A stretch of DNA of 64,000 bases, from NCBI GenBank assembly GCA_020854105.1, contig JADZGB010000043.1, positions 186,001 through 250,000 of the forward strand, written 5' to 3'. The stretch is from Burkholderiales bacterium (GTDB taxonomy: Bacteria > Pseudomonadota > Gammaproteobacteria > Burkholderiales > SHXO01). Under the pieces are notes generated by a model. It worked only from the letters and a program-made list of their open reading frames with translations, had not been told where the DNA came from and searched no databases. Positions 8,183 through 17,966 of the stretch are shown in pieces. The stretch's first letter is position 1. Every line of letters begins with the position of its first letter. The translations under genes and the position numbers were made by a program.

Positions 8183-11026
8183 ATGGCGGCGCTGCTGAAG
8201 GAATACCTGGGAACATCCTACCTGTTCGGAGCCAACGCTCCGTTCATCGAGGAGCTCTACGAGACGTATCTGTCCGATCCGGATTCGGTACCTCAGGAGT
8301 GGCGGCGCTACTTCGATCAGCTTCAGCAGCTTCCGGGTGCAGCCGATGTCGCACACGAGCCGATCCGCCAATCGTTCGTGAAGCTGGTCAAGGCACCGCG
8401 ACAGGTTGCCGCCGATGCCGCAACGCCCTCCGTGGCCGCTGCCGCGAAGAAGCAGGTGTGGGTACTGCAGCTGGCCAACAACTACCGCCGCATGGGGTTG
8501 CGGCACGCGAACCTCGATCCGCTCAAGCGTTCCGAGAAGCCCGACGTGCCCGAGCTCGATCCGTCGTTCTACGGGCTCGAGGAATCCGACATGGAGCAGG
8601 TGTTCAACACCGCGTCGGTATTCGGTCCGGACAAGATGCCGCTGCGCGAGATCGTGCGTGCGCTGCGAGAGACCTACTGCGGCACCATCGGTACGGAGTT
8701 CTGGTTCATCGCGGACAGCGCGCAGCGCCGCTGGATCCAGCAGCGCCTCGAAGCCATCCGCTCGCAGCCGAACTATTCGAGCGACTTCAAGCGTTTCATC
8801 CTGGAGCGACTGACCGCCGCCGAGACCTTGGAGAAGTACCTGCATACGCGCTACGTCGGCCAGAAGCGCTTCTCCCTGGAAGGCGGGGACACGCTCATTC
8901 CGCTGCTCGATCACCTGCTGCAGCAGGCGGGCGAGAAGGGCGTGCAGGAGGCCGTGATCGGGATGGCGCACCGGGGACGGCTGAACGTCCTGGTAAACAC
9001 CATGGGCAAGATGCCCAAGGAGCTGTTCTCCGAGTTCGAGGGCAAGCACGCCGATCATCTTCCGTCGGGCGACGTGAAGTACCACATGGGCTTCTCGTCC
9101 GATATCAACACCCCGGGCGGCCCCATGCATCTGTCGCTCGCCTTCAACCCCTCGCACCTCGAGATCGTCAATCCGGTGGTGGAGGGTTCGGTGCGCGCGC
9201 GCCAGCACCGGCGCAAGGATCGCGAGGGCAGGCAGGTTCTGCCGGTCCTGATTCACGGCGACGCCGCGGTCGCGGGGCAGGGCGTGGTCATGGAGACGCT
9301 CAACCTGTCGCAGACCCGGGGCTATCGCACGGGCGGTACCGTGCATATCGTGGTGAACAACCAGATCGGCTTCACCACCTCGGACGTGCGCGACACCCGC
9401 TCGACGCTGTACTGCACCGACGTCATGAAGATGGTCGAGGCACCGGTGTTCCACGTCAATGCGGACGACCCGGAGGCGGTGTGCCTGGTAACGGAGATCG
9501 CGCTCGATTTCCGCACGCAGTTCCAGAAGGACGTCGTCATCGACCTCGTGTGCTTCCGCCGGCATGGACACAACGAGCAGGACGAGCCGATGGTCACGCA
9601 GCCGCTCATGTACAAGAGCGTGAGCGCACATCCGGGAACCCGGCGGCTGTATGCGGACCGCCTGGTGACCCAGGGCATCATCCGTGCCGAGGAAGCCGAC
9701 GAGATGGTGCAGACCTACCGTGGCACGCTCGAACAGGGCTATCACACCAACAAGAACGTCCTGACCAACTTCAATCCGCCGTATGCGGTGGACTGGAGCC
9801 GATTCAAGGGCAGCCGCTGGACCGATCCCTGCACCACGGCCGTGCCGCCGAACGATCTGCAGGCGCTGGGCGGGAAGCTCATCACCGTGCCCGGTGGCTT
9901 CAAGCTGCACTCGCGCGTGGAGAAGGTCATCGCCGACCGCAGGCAGATGATCCTGGGCAAGCTGCCACTGGACTGGGGCATGGCGGAGAACCTGGCCTAT
10001 GCCGCGCTGATCAAGGCCGGATATGGCGTGCGCCTGTCCGGGCAGGACACCGGCCGCGGCACGTTCTTCCATCGCCATGCCGTGCTTCACGACCAGGCAC
10101 GGGAACGCTGGGATGCAGGCAACCACATCCCGCTGCAGCACATCGCCGAGAACCAGCCCGACTTCGTCGCGATCGACTCCGTCCTGTCCGAGGAGGCGGT
10201 GCTCGGGTTCGAGTACGGCTACGCCACCGCCGAGCCGAACGAGCTGGTCGTGTGGGAGGCGCAGTTCGGCGACTTCGCGAATGGCGCACAGGTGGTCATC
10301 GACCAGTTCATCGCCTCGGGCGAAGTGAAGTGGGGGCGGCTGTGCGGGCTCGTCCTCATGCTGCCGCACGGCTACGAAGGCCAGGGGCCGGAGCATTCCT
10401 CGGCGCGCCTGGAGCGCTTCCTGCAACTGTGTGCGGACTACAACATGCAGGTCGTGGTGCCCTCCACGCCGGCTCAGATGTTCCATGTGCTGTGCCGGCA
10501 GATGCTGCGGCCGTTCCGCAAGCCCCTGGTCATCATGAGTCCGAAGAGCATGCTGCGCCACAAGGAGTCGGTATCCAGCCTGGAGGACCTGTCCGCCGGG
10601 GCGTTCCAGCCGGTGATCGGAGAGAGTGACGACATCGATCAGAGCAAGGTACGGCGGGTGGTGTTCTGCAGTGGAAAGGTGTACTACGACCTGCGCGCGG
10701 CGCGCCGCGAACGAGGCATGCAGGATGTCGCCATCGTGCGCATCGAACAGCTCTATCCCTTCCCGCACGACGACTACAAGGCGCAACTCGCGAAGTACCC
10801 GGACGCCCGGCAGGTGGTCTGGTGTCAGGAGGAACCGGGCAACCAGGGCGCCTGGCACCGCATACAGCACTACCTGCTGCGGCATCTGCCCGCGCACCAG
10901 AAGCTGGCCTACGCCTTGCGTCCGTCCTCCGCCTCGCCGGCCGTCGGTTATCTGGCCTTGCACAACGAGCAGCAGAAGGCGGTAATCGAAGCGGCTCTGG
11001 TCGGCACGCAACACAACGACGACTAG
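8183..11026 (+). CDS. sucA: 2-oxoglutarate dehydrogenase E1 component
   Basis: 947 residues, full length. The N-terminal TSYLFGANAPFIEELYE segment is the E2-binding part. The core has GMAHRGRLNVLVNTMGK and a thiamine-diphosphate region (VLIHGDAAVAGQGVVMETLN); the C-terminal half has LMLPHGYEGQGPEHSSARLE and MSPKSMLRHKESVSSLED. It decarboxylates 2-oxoglutarate and passes the succinyl group to the E2 lipoyl domain. Spacing to sucB is 50 bp. A GC-rich hairpin GCCCGC-ggcg-GCGGGC (8135-8150) lies in the 60-bp gap after gltA. Confidence 0.98.
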   Translation: MAALLKEYLGTSYLFGANAPFIEELYETYLSDPDSVPQEWRRYFDQLQQLPGAADVAHEPIRQSFVKLVKAPRQVAADAATPSVAAAAKKQVWVLQLANNYRRMGLRHANLDPLKRSEKPDVPELDPSFYGLEESDMEQVFNTASVFGPDKMPLREIVRALRETYCGTIGTEFWFIADSAQRRWIQQRLEAIRSQPNYSSDFKRFILERLTAAETLEKYLHTRYVGQKRFSLEGGDTLIPLLDHLLQQAGEKGVQEAVIGMAHRGRLNVLVNTMGKMPKELFSEFEGKHADHLPSGDVKYHMGFSSDINTPGGPMHLSLAFNPSHLEIVNPVVEGSVRARQHRRKDREGRQVLPVLIHGDAAVAGQGVVMETLNLSQTRGYRTGGTVHIVVNNQIGFTTSDVRDTRSTLYCTDVMKMVEAPVFHVNADDPEAVCLVTEIALDFRTQFQKDVVIDLVCFRRHGHNEQDEPMVTQPLMYKSVSAHPGTRRLYADRLVTQGIIRAEEADEMVQTYRGTLEQGYHTNKNVLTNFNPPYAVDWSRFKGSRWTDPCTTAVPPNDLQALGGKLITVPGGFKLHSRVEKVIADRRQMILGKLPLDWGMAENLAYAALIKAGYGVRLSGQDTGRGTFFHRHAVLHDQARERWDAGNHIPLQHIAENQPDFVAIDSVLSEEAVLGFEYGYATAEPNELVVWEAQFGDFANGAQVVIDQFIASGEVKWGRLCGLVLMLPHGYEGQGPEHSSARLERFLQLCADYNMQVVVPSTPAQMFHVLCRQMLRPFRKPLVIMSPKSMLRHKESVSSLEDLSAGAFQPVIGESDDIDQSKVRRVVFCSGKVYYDLRAARRERGMQDVAIVRIEQLYPFPHDDYKAQLAKYPDARQVVWCQEEPGNQGAWHRIQHYLLRHLPAHQKLAYALRPSSASPAVGYLALHNEQQKAVIEAALVGTQHNDD

Positions 11027-11076
11027 CCGCTCGGCCGGGCCGACAGCATCGAAGCGAATAGCGAACGGAGAAACGC

Positions 11077-12324
11077 ATGCTGGTTGAAGTCAGGGTTCCG
11101 CAGCTTTCGGAATCGGTTTCCGAGGCAACGCTTCTGACCTGGCACAAGAAGCCGGGAGAATACGTGCAACGCGACGAGAACCTCATCGACATCGAGACGG
11201 ACAAGGTGGTCCTGGAGTTGCCGGCGCCGGAAAGCGGCGTCCTGACCCGCATCGACAAGCCCGACGGGGGGACGGTCGTCAGCAACGAGCTGATTGCCAC
11301 CATCGACACCGAAGCCAGGGCGACTGCCCAGCCGGCTGCCGCCAAGGGCGCAGAAAAGCCGGCGGCGCCCGTCGCGGCCGTCGCCGCGCCGACGCCTGTC
11401 AAGGCGCCATCCTCGGCCTCGGCCGGCAGCCACGGCACGGAGAGCATCGTCATGCCGGCGGCGCGCAAGCTTGCCGCGGAGAAGAACGTCGACCTCGCCG
11501 CCATCCAGGGCAGCGGCCGCGGCGGCCGCATCACCAAGGAAGACGTGGTCGCGCAGATCGCCAGGCCGGCTTCGAAACCGGCACCGGTTGCGCCTCCGGT
11601 GGACGTCGGGCAGCTGCTCGGCGACCGTCCGGAGCAACGCGTCCCGATGTCCCGTCTGCGGCAGCGGGTCGCGGAACGCCTGGTCCAATCCCAGTCCACG
11701 GCTGCCATCCTCACCACGTTCAACGAGGTGAACATGCAGCCGGTGATGGAGATGCGCAAGAAGTACCAGGAGCGCTTCGAGAAGGAACACGGCGTGCGCC
11801 TGGGCTTCATGTCGTTCTTCGTGAAGGCGGCCGTCCATGCGCTCAGGAAGTACCCGCTGGTGAACGCCTCGGTGGACGGCAACGACATCGTCTACCACGG
11901 GTATTTCGACATCGGCATCGCGGTGGGCAGTCCGCGCGGCCTGGTGGTGCCGATCCTGCGCAATGCCGATCAGATGTCGCTGGCGGATATCGAGAAGCAG
12001 ATTGCCGATTTCGGCAAGCGCGCACAGGACGGCAAGCTCTCGATCGAGGAGCTGACCGGCGGCACGTTCTCCATTTCCAACGGCGGCGTGTTCGGTTCGA
12101 TGCTGTCCACGCCGATCATCAATCCGCCCCAGAGCGCGATCCTGGGTGTGCACGCGACCAAGGAACGCCCGGTGGTCGAGAACGGGCAGATCGTGATCCG
12201 GCCCATGAACTACCTCGCTTTATCCTATGATCACCGCATCATCGATGGCCGCGAGGCGGTGCTCAGCCTGGTGGCGATGAAGGACGCGCTGGAGGATCCG
12301 GCGCGGCTGCTGCTGGATATCTGA
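11077..12324 (+). CDS. sucB: dihydrolipoyllysine-residue succinyltransferase (2-oxoglutarate dehydrogenase E2)
   Basis: 415 residues. Residues 1-76 form one lipoyl domain with the lipoylated Lys in [16 protein letters not shown]. An Ala/Pro-rich linker (about 80-115) follows, then an E1/E3-binding domain ([32 protein letters not shown]). The remainder is the catalytic acyltransferase domain ending with the active-site [15 protein letters not shown] second Ala/Pro linker separates the last two. It transfers succinyl to CoA. It lies between sucA and lpdA in complex order. Confidence 0.98.
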   Translation: MLVEVRVPQLSESVSEATLLTWHKKPGEYVQRDENLIDIETDKVVLELPAPESGVLTRIDKPDGGTVVSNELIATIDTEARATAQPAAAKGAEKPAAPVAAVAAPTPVKAPSSASAGSHGTESIVMPAARKLAAEKNVDLAAIQGSGRGGRITKEDVVAQIARPASKPAPVAPPVDVGQLLGDRPEQRVPMSRLRQRVAERLVQSQSTAAILTTFNEVNMQPVMEMRKKYQERFEKEHGVRLGFMSFFVKAAVHALRKYPLVNASVDGNDIVYHGYFDIGIAVGSPRGLVVPILRNADQMSLADIEKQIADFGKRAQDGKLSIEELTGGTFSISNGGVFGSMLSTPIINPPQSAILGVHATKERPVVENGQIVIRPMNYLALSYDHRIIDGREAVLSLVAMKDALEDPARLLLDI

Positions 12325-12432
12325 CGGCCGTGATTCGCCCCGCGTGACTCGCCTGCGGCGCATGAACGAAGCGCGCGGCATCGGCGATCGCGGGAAGAAT
12401 GAATCACGGATCGAGAGTCACGACAAGAGACC

Positions 12433-13863
12433 ATGACCCAACAATTCGACGTGGCAGTGATCGGCGCGGGACCCGGCGGATATACCGCCGCGATCCGCGC
12501 GGCGCAGCTCGGCTTCAAGACCGTGTGCATCGACGACTGGAAGAACACCCAGGGCAATCCCAGCCTGGGCGGCACCTGCCTGAACGTCGGCTGCATCCCG
12601 TCGAAGGCGCTGCTGGAATCCTCCGAAAATTACGAGCGCGCCCTTCACAAGTTCGCCGATCACGGCATCCGCACCAAGGGTGTGAGCGTCGACATCGCGG
12701 CGATGCTGGCACGCAAGGACAAGATCGTCGATACCTTCACCGGCTCCATCGCCCTGCTGTTCAAGAAGAACAAGGTGGCGTCGCTGCACGGCCGGGGAAG
12801 TTTCGTGTCGGCCGGGGAGCGTTTCACTCTGCAGGTCAGGGACGGCGAGCGTGTCGAGGAGATCGAGGCGACGCACGTGATCATCGCCACCGGTTCGGTG
12901 GCACGCCAGCTTCCCGGCATAGCGCTCGACGGCGAGCGCGTGCTGGACAACGTCGGCGCCCTGTCGATGACCGAGATTCCAAGGAAGCTGGGCGTGGTGG
13001 GCGCCGGGGTCATCGGCCTGGAGATGGGCAGTGTGTGGCGTCGCCTGGGGTCGGAGGTCGCCATTCTGGAAGCCCTGCCGTCCTTCCTGCCGGCGGTGGA
13101 CGAGCAGATCGCCAAGGAGGCGTTCCGGGTATTCAACGGACCGCTCGATCTGAAGATCCACACGGGCGTGAGGATCGCCGACGTGAAGGCCGGAAAGAAG
13201 TCGGTGGCCGTGAGCTACGCGGACCGCGACGGCACCACCCACAATGTCGAGTTCGACAAGCTGATCATTGCCATCGGGCGCGTGCCGAACACCGCCGGCC
13301 TGAACAGCGACGCCATCGGGCTGCGGATCGACGCTCGCGGCTACATCGAGGTGGACGAGCACAACCACACCAGCGTGCCGAACGTCTACGCGATCGGCGA
13401 CGTGGTGCGCGGACCGATGCTGGCGCACAAATCCTCGGAGGAGGGCGTTGCCGTGGCAGAAACCATCGCCGGGGAGGCGAGCCACGTCAACATGGACACG
13501 ATTCCCTGGGTCATCTACACCTCGCCCGAGATCGCCTGGGTGGGCAAGACCGAGCAGCAGCTCAAATCGGAAGGCATTCCGTATCGTGCCGGACGATTCC
13601 CGTTCATCGCCAGCGGCCGCGCGCGGGCACTGGGCGAAACCGCGGGCTTCACCAAGATGCTGGCCCATGCGGAAACCGACCGCATTCTCGGCGTCCACAT
13701 CATCGGCCCGTACGCCTCCGAACTGATTGCCGAGGCCGTGGTCGCGATGGAGTTCGGCGCCAGCTCCGAGGATATCGCGCGCATCGTGCACGCCCATCCG
13801 ACCTTGTCGGAAGCGATGCACGAGGCCGCGCTGGGCGTGCACAAGCGCACCCTGAACATCTGA
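12433..13863 (+). CDS. lpdA: dihydrolipoyl dehydrogenase (E3)
   Basis: 476 residues. FAD-binding VIGAGPGGYTAAIRAAQLG at the N-terminus, the redox disulfide in GGTCLNVGCIPSKALLESSE, a NAD-binding GVVGAGVIGLEMGSVW near residue 190, and the dimerisation-domain catalytic His-Glu in HAHPTLSEAMHEAAL. It reoxidises dihydrolipoamide of SucB. The gene ends 31 bp before zapE. It lies in the sucAB operon, so it probably serves mainly the oxoglutarate complex; other E3 genes may exist elsewhere. Confidence 0.97.
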   Translation: MTQQFDVAVIGAGPGGYTAAIRAAQLGFKTVCIDDWKNTQGNPSLGGTCLNVGCIPSKALLESSENYERALHKFADHGIRTKGVSVDIAAMLARKDKIVDTFTGSIALLFKKNKVASLHGRGSFVSAGERFTLQVRDGERVEEIEATHVIIATGSVARQLPGIALDGERVLDNVGALSMTEIPRKLGVVGAGVIGLEMGSVWRRLGSEVAILEALPSFLPAVDEQIAKEAFRVFNGPLDLKIHTGVRIADVKAGKKSVAVSYADRDGTTHNVEFDKLIIAIGRVPNTAGLNSDAIGLRIDARGYIEVDEHNHTSVPNVYAIGDVVRGPMLAHKSSEEGVAVAETIAGEASHVNMDTIPWVIYTSPEIAWVGKTEQQLKSEGIPYRAGRFPFIASGRARALGETAGFTKMLAHAETDRILGVHIIGPYASELIAEAVVAMEFGASSEDIARIVHAHPTLSEAMHEAALGVHKRTLNI

Positions 13864-13894
13864 GTCCCTCCCCGGGGGACCGCGCGCCGGGCAC

Positions 13895-14983
13895 ATGAGC
13901 AGCGAGGCATTCCCCGAGCGCCTGTCCGCAATCGCCCGCGCACACGGCTTCGAACTCGACGAGGCGCAGCGCAAGGCCGCACGTGCTTTTGCCCGCCTCG
14001 ATCGGGAGCTGCGGGCCGCCCAGCCAGAACAGCGGAGACTGTTCGCCCGGTTCCGCAAGCCGCAACGGATCCGCGGAATCTATCTCTGGGGTTCTGTCGG
14101 GCGCGGCAAGAGCTTTCTGATGGACGCGTTCTTCCAGACGACCCCCGTGGCACGCCGGCAACGCGCGCACTTCCATCGTTTCATGCAGCACGTTCACCGG
14201 GAGTTGCGCCTGCTGCAGGGCCAGGAAGATCCGATGCGCACCGTCGCGCAGCGCATCGCCGATGCGGCGGTCCTGCTGTGCCTGGACGAATTCCACGTGG
14301 TGGATATCGGCGATGCCATGCTCATGCGCGGGCTGCTCGAAGGGCTGGCGCACGCGGGCGTGACGGTCGTGACTACTTCCAACCAGCATCCGGATCAGCT
14401 CTACCTGCACGGACTGCAGCGCGGCCAGTTCCTTCCCGCGATCGAGCACATCAAGCGCGACATGGAGGTGGTGGAGATGGCCGGCCCGGACGATTATCGG
14501 CTGCGCGCCCTCGAACAGGCCGGTGTGTATCACGTGCCGCTGGGAGAGGCTGCCGAGCGTGCCCAGCGCGTGGCATTCGAGGCCGTTGCCGGCGAGGCAG
14601 GCACGCCGGACGTGATGCTGGAGATCGATGGCCGCCGCATTGCGGCGCAGCGTGCCGCCGCCGGTGTCGCGTGGTTCGATTTCCACCAGCTGTGCGATGG
14701 TCCGCGCGGTACGGCGGATTACATAGAACTGGCGCGGCGGTACCATACGATCCTGGTATCTGGCGTTCCCAGGTTCGAGGCGCGCATGGCCGAGATCATC
14801 CGCCGCTTCACCTGGATGGTCGACGAGTTCTACGACAGGCGGGTCAAGCTGATCGTGTCCGCGGCAGCAGCGCCTTCGGAACTCTACGCCAGCGTACCGA
14901 CGCGACCCGAGATCGAGCGTACGGTAAGCCGCCTGATCGAGATGCAGACCAACCGCTACCTCAGTCAGCCGCATCTGGCGTAG
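13895..14983 (+). CDS. zapE: cell division protein ZapE (AFG1-family ATPase)
   Basis: 362 residues. Walker A is GSVGRGKSFLMDAF (about residue 68), Walker B LLCLDEFHVVDIGDAM, followed by TSNQHPDQLYLHGLQR, all typical of AFG1/ZapE. In E. coli ZapE interacts with FtsZ and destabilises its bundles under stress; the mitochondrial homologue has a role in respiratory-complex quality control. Placement directly behind sucAB-lpd is a recurrent betaproteobacterial arrangement. No clear ribosome site is visible before the ATG. Confidence 0.93.
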   Translation: MSSEAFPERLSAIARAHGFELDEAQRKAARAFARLDRELRAAQPEQRRLFARFRKPQRIRGIYLWGSVGRGKSFLMDAFFQTTPVARRQRAHFHRFMQHVHRELRLLQGQEDPMRTVAQRIADAAVLLCLDEFHVVDIGDAMLMRGLLEGLAHAGVTVVTTSNQHPDQLYLHGLQRGQFLPAIEHIKRDMEVVEMAGPDDYRLRALEQAGVYHVPLGEAAERAQRVAFEAVAGEAGTPDVMLEIDGRRIAAQRAAAGVAWFDFHQLCDGPRGTADYIELARRYHTILVSGVPRFEARMAEIIRRFTWMVDEFYDRRVKLIVSAAAAPSELYASVPTRPEIERTVSRLIEMQTNRYLSQPHLA

Positions 14984-15025
14984 AGGGTCTTTGGGCAGGT
15001 ACGGATAGAGAATCAAGGAAAACTC

Positions 15026-16018
15026 ATGACGACATTCAATGCGCTGCGCATCTTCAGCGACGACGGAAAGTCCGTGACGAGCCGCCTCGTGGAGATGCGA
15101 ATCGACGACCTGGACGCGGGAGAGGTGGTGATCAGGACCGCCTACTCGAGCGTCAACTTCAAGGATGCGCTCGCGGCTACCGGCAAGGGCCGGATCATCC
15201 GCCGCTTCCCGTGCGTGGGCGGCATCGACGGCTGCGGCACCGTGGTCAACTCGACCGACGCGCGCTTCGAGCCCGGAGACGAGGTCATCGCCACCTCCTA
15301 TGACATCGGCGTCGCGCACGATGGGGGATACGCCGGATACATGCGCCTGCCGGCCGACTGGATCGTCCCGCTGCCGGAGGGGATGAGTCTATTCGACGCG
15401 ATGGCCCTCGGCACTGCGGGATACACGGCCGGCCTGGCGGTGGAGCGCATGGAGCACGACGGCCTGCGTCCGGGCAACGGTCCGGTGCTGGTCAACGGCG
15501 CGACCGGCGGGGTAGGCAGCATCGCGATCGACATCCTTGCCGGCGCGGGCTACGAAGTGGTCGCCCTGACCGGCAAGGAAGCGCAGACCGACTACCTGAA
15601 GGGGCTGGGCGCCAAGGAAGTCATGTCTCGCAGCGCCCTGGACCCGAGCAGGATCAAACCCCTCGACAAGGCGACCTGGGCCGGGGCGGTGGACAATCTC
15701 GGCGGCGAGGCGCTGGCCTGGCTGGCGAGCACGATGCAGGTGGGCGGCACGCTGGCGAGCGTCGGGCTCGCGGCCAGCCACACGCTGAACACCACGGTCA
15801 TGCCTTTCATCCTGCGTGGCGTCAGCCTGCTGGGCATCGATTCTGTGAACACGGCGATGGACGTGCGGCGTAAGGTGTGGAAGCGACTGGCGAGCGACCT
15901 GCGGCCGCGCCATCTGGGCGCGATGACGCGTACGGTATCGCTGCAGGATCTACCGCCGGTGTTCGACGCGCTCATGGCGGTGCAGGCGAGGGGACGCACG
16001 GTGGTGCGGATCGATTGA
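15026..16018 (+). CDS. acuI: YhdH/AcuI-type NADPH quinone oxidoreductase / acrylyl-CoA reductase
   Basis: 330 residues. Medium-chain dehydrogenase/reductase without catalytic zinc; the NADPH-binding motif is VLVNGATGGVGSIAIDILAG, and the family-specific YSSVNFKDALAATGKGRIIR and DPSRIKPLDKATWAGAVDNL segments match the YhdH/YhfP/AcuI subfamily. AcuI reduces acrylyl-CoA to propionyl-CoA. The next gene makes propionyl-CoA from propionate, supporting a propionyl-CoA role. AAGGAA precedes the ATG by 6 bases. The symbol is by family and context; the substrate is inferred. Confidence 0.78.
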   Translation: MTTFNALRIFSDDGKSVTSRLVEMRIDDLDAGEVVIRTAYSSVNFKDALAATGKGRIIRRFPCVGGIDGCGTVVNSTDARFEPGDEVIATSYDIGVAHDGGYAGYMRLPADWIVPLPEGMSLFDAMALGTAGYTAGLAVERMEHDGLRPGNGPVLVNGATGGVGSIAIDILAGAGYEVVALTGKEAQTDYLKGLGAKEVMSRSALDPSRIKPLDKATWAGAVDNLGGEALAWLASTMQVGGTLASVGLAASHTLNTTVMPFILRGVSLLGIDSVNTAMDVRRKVWKRLASDLRPRHLGAMTRTVSLQDLPPVFDALMAVQARGRTVVRID

Positions 16019-16062
16019 CCGGGCCGGCATAGGCGGACACGGACGAGACAGGAGAGGGATCC

Positions 16063-17964
16063 ATGGCGGGCGAATACGCGGCGTTCCATCGACGGTCGAT
16101 CGAGCAGCGGGATGCATTCTGGCGCGAGCAGGCGCAACTGGTGCACTGGCATCGTCCGTTCAGCCAGGTGCTCGACTACAGCCGTCCGCCGTTCGCGCGC
16201 TGGTTCGTCGACGGGCAGACCAACCTCTGTTTCAACGCGATCGATCGGCACCTCGACACGCGAGCAGACCAGGCCGCGCTGGTCTACGTCTCGACGGAAG
16301 TCGATCAGGAGAAACGGTACAGCTTCGCCGAACTGCACGTGGAGGTGAATCGCTGCGCGGCAATCCTACAGTCGCTCGGCGTGGCCCGCGGAGACCGCGT
16401 GCTGGTGTACATGCCGATGATTCCCGAAGCGGTGTTCACCATGCTCGCCTGTGCACGCATCGGCGCGGTGCACTCCGTGGTGTTCGGCGGATTCGCCTCG
16501 CACAGCCTCGCTACCCGTATCGACGACGCACGGCCGAAGGTGGTAGTCTCGGCCGATGCCGGTATGCGCGCCGGCAAGGTGGTGCCCTACAAGCACCTGC
16601 TCGACGAGGCGATCCGGGCGAGCGCGCATCCGCCCGAGAAGGTAGTGCTGGTCGACCGGGGGCTCGACCCCGGCATGCCACGCACGCCGGGGCGCGATCT
16701 GGATTACGCGCAATTGCACGCCGCGCACGCGAACGCGGACGTGCCGGTCGTGTGGCAGGAATCGAACGAGCCCTCGTACATCCTGTATACGTCGGGAACC
16801 ACCGGCAAGCCCAAGGGGGTCCAGCGCGACGTCGGGGGCTATGCGGTGGCCCTGGCCGCGTCGATGAAACACGTCTACTGCGGCCGCCCCGGGCAGACCA
16901 TGTTCACCACCTCGGATATCGGATGGGTGGTCGGACACTCGTACATCGTCTACGGTCCGCTGATCGCCGGGATGACCACGATCCTGTACGAGGGCCTGCC
17001 GATCCGCCCTGATGCGGGCATCTGGTGGAGAATCGTCCAGGATTGCCGGGTGAACGTGATGTTCTCTTCACCGACTGCGATCAGAGTGCTCAAGAAGCAG
17101 GATGCCGCCCATCTGTCGCGTCATGACATCTCCTCGCTGGAGCGGTTGTTCCTGGCGGGCGAACCGCTGGACGAATCGACTCACAGATGGATCAGCGACG
17201 CGTTGCGGATTCCGGTCATCGACCATTACTGGCAGACCGAGACCGGATGGCCGATCCTGACCGCGGTGCCGGGCGTGGAACAGACGCCGATCAGGTTCGG
17301 CAGCCCGTCCTTCGCCGCCTTCGGCTATGACCTGCGTCTGCTCAGAGAAGCCGATGCGAGCGAGGCGGGCGTCGGCGAGAAGGGAGTGGTGGCGATCGTA
17401 CCGCCGCTCCCGCCGGGCTGCATGTCGACCATCTGGGGGGATGACGAGCGATTCGTGCGCACCTACTTCAGCACGTTCAGCACGCGTCAGGTGTATTCCA
17501 CCTTCGATTGGGGTGTTCGCGATGCCGACGGGTACCACTTCATCCTCGGGCGCACCGACGACGTGATCAACGTTGCCGGGCACCGGCTCGGGACGCGCGA
17601 GATCGAGGAGGCGATCAGCGCACATCCCAACGTGGCGGAGGTTGCCGTGGTCGGCATGGCCGATCAGTTGAAGGGCCAGTTGCCGATCGCCTTCGCAGTC
17701 GTGAAGGATGCCGCGCAGATCGCCGATGCCGCGCAATGCGCCGCGGCGGAGAAGGAGGTCATGGCGACCGTGGACCGGCTGCTCGGTGCGATTGCACGCC
17801 CGGGGCGCGTGCACTTCGTCAACATGCTGCCCAAGACACGCTCCGGCAAGCTGCTGCGCCGGAGCATCCAGGCACTGGCGGAGGGACGCGATCCCGGCGA
17901 TCTGACCACACTGGAGGATCCGACCGCCCTCGACCAGATCCGGGCGGCGCTGCAGGGCGGCTGA
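16063..17964 (+). CDS. prpE: propionate-CoA ligase (propionyl-CoA synthetase)
   Basis: 633 residues of the acyl-CoA synthetase (ANL) superfamily. The N-terminal ACAS domain (EYAAFHRRSIEQRDAFWREQ) is followed by the AMP-binding P-loop YTSGTTGKPKGVQRDVGG, HYWQTETGWPI, and the C-terminal TRSGKLLRRSIQAL with the catalytic and acetylation-regulated lysine. The pattern is that of PrpE rather than acetyl-CoA synthetase (VQRDVGGYAVALAASM). It activates propionate for the methylcitrate cycle (prpB at the window start). It ends only 2 bp from the convergent cupin gene. Confidence 0.92.
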   Translation: MAGEYAAFHRRSIEQRDAFWREQAQLVHWHRPFSQVLDYSRPPFARWFVDGQTNLCFNAIDRHLDTRADQAALVYVSTEVDQEKRYSFAELHVEVNRCAAILQSLGVARGDRVLVYMPMIPEAVFTMLACARIGAVHSVVFGGFASHSLATRIDDARPKVVVSADAGMRAGKVVPYKHLLDEAIRASAHPPEKVVLVDRGLDPGMPRTPGRDLDYAQLHAAHANADVPVVWQESNEPSYILYTSGTTGKPKGVQRDVGGYAVALAASMKHVYCGRPGQTMFTTSDIGWVVGHSYIVYGPLIAGMTTILYEGLPIRPDAGIWWRIVQDCRVNVMFSSPTAIRVLKKQDAAHLSRHDISSLERLFLAGEPLDESTHRWISDALRIPVIDHYWQTETGWPILTAVPGVEQTPIRFGSPSFAAFGYDLRLLREADASEAGVGEKGVVAIVPPLPPGCMSTIWGDDERFVRTYFSTFSTRQVYSTFDWGVRDADGYHFILGRTDDVINVAGHRLGTREIEEAISAHPNVAEVAVVGMADQLKGQLPIAFAVVKDAAQIADAAQCAAAEKEVMATVDRLLGAIARPGRVHFVNMLPKTRSGKLLRRSIQALAEGRDPGDLTTLEDPTALDQIRAALQGG

Positions 17965-17966
17965 GC

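Noticed and set aside
7447-11014. Two open frames of over 1000 codons overlapping gltA and sucA on other frames and strand
   Set aside because: They follow the GC-rich third-position pattern of gltA and sucA, have no domain, and are rich in Arg, Ala and His as such shadows are.
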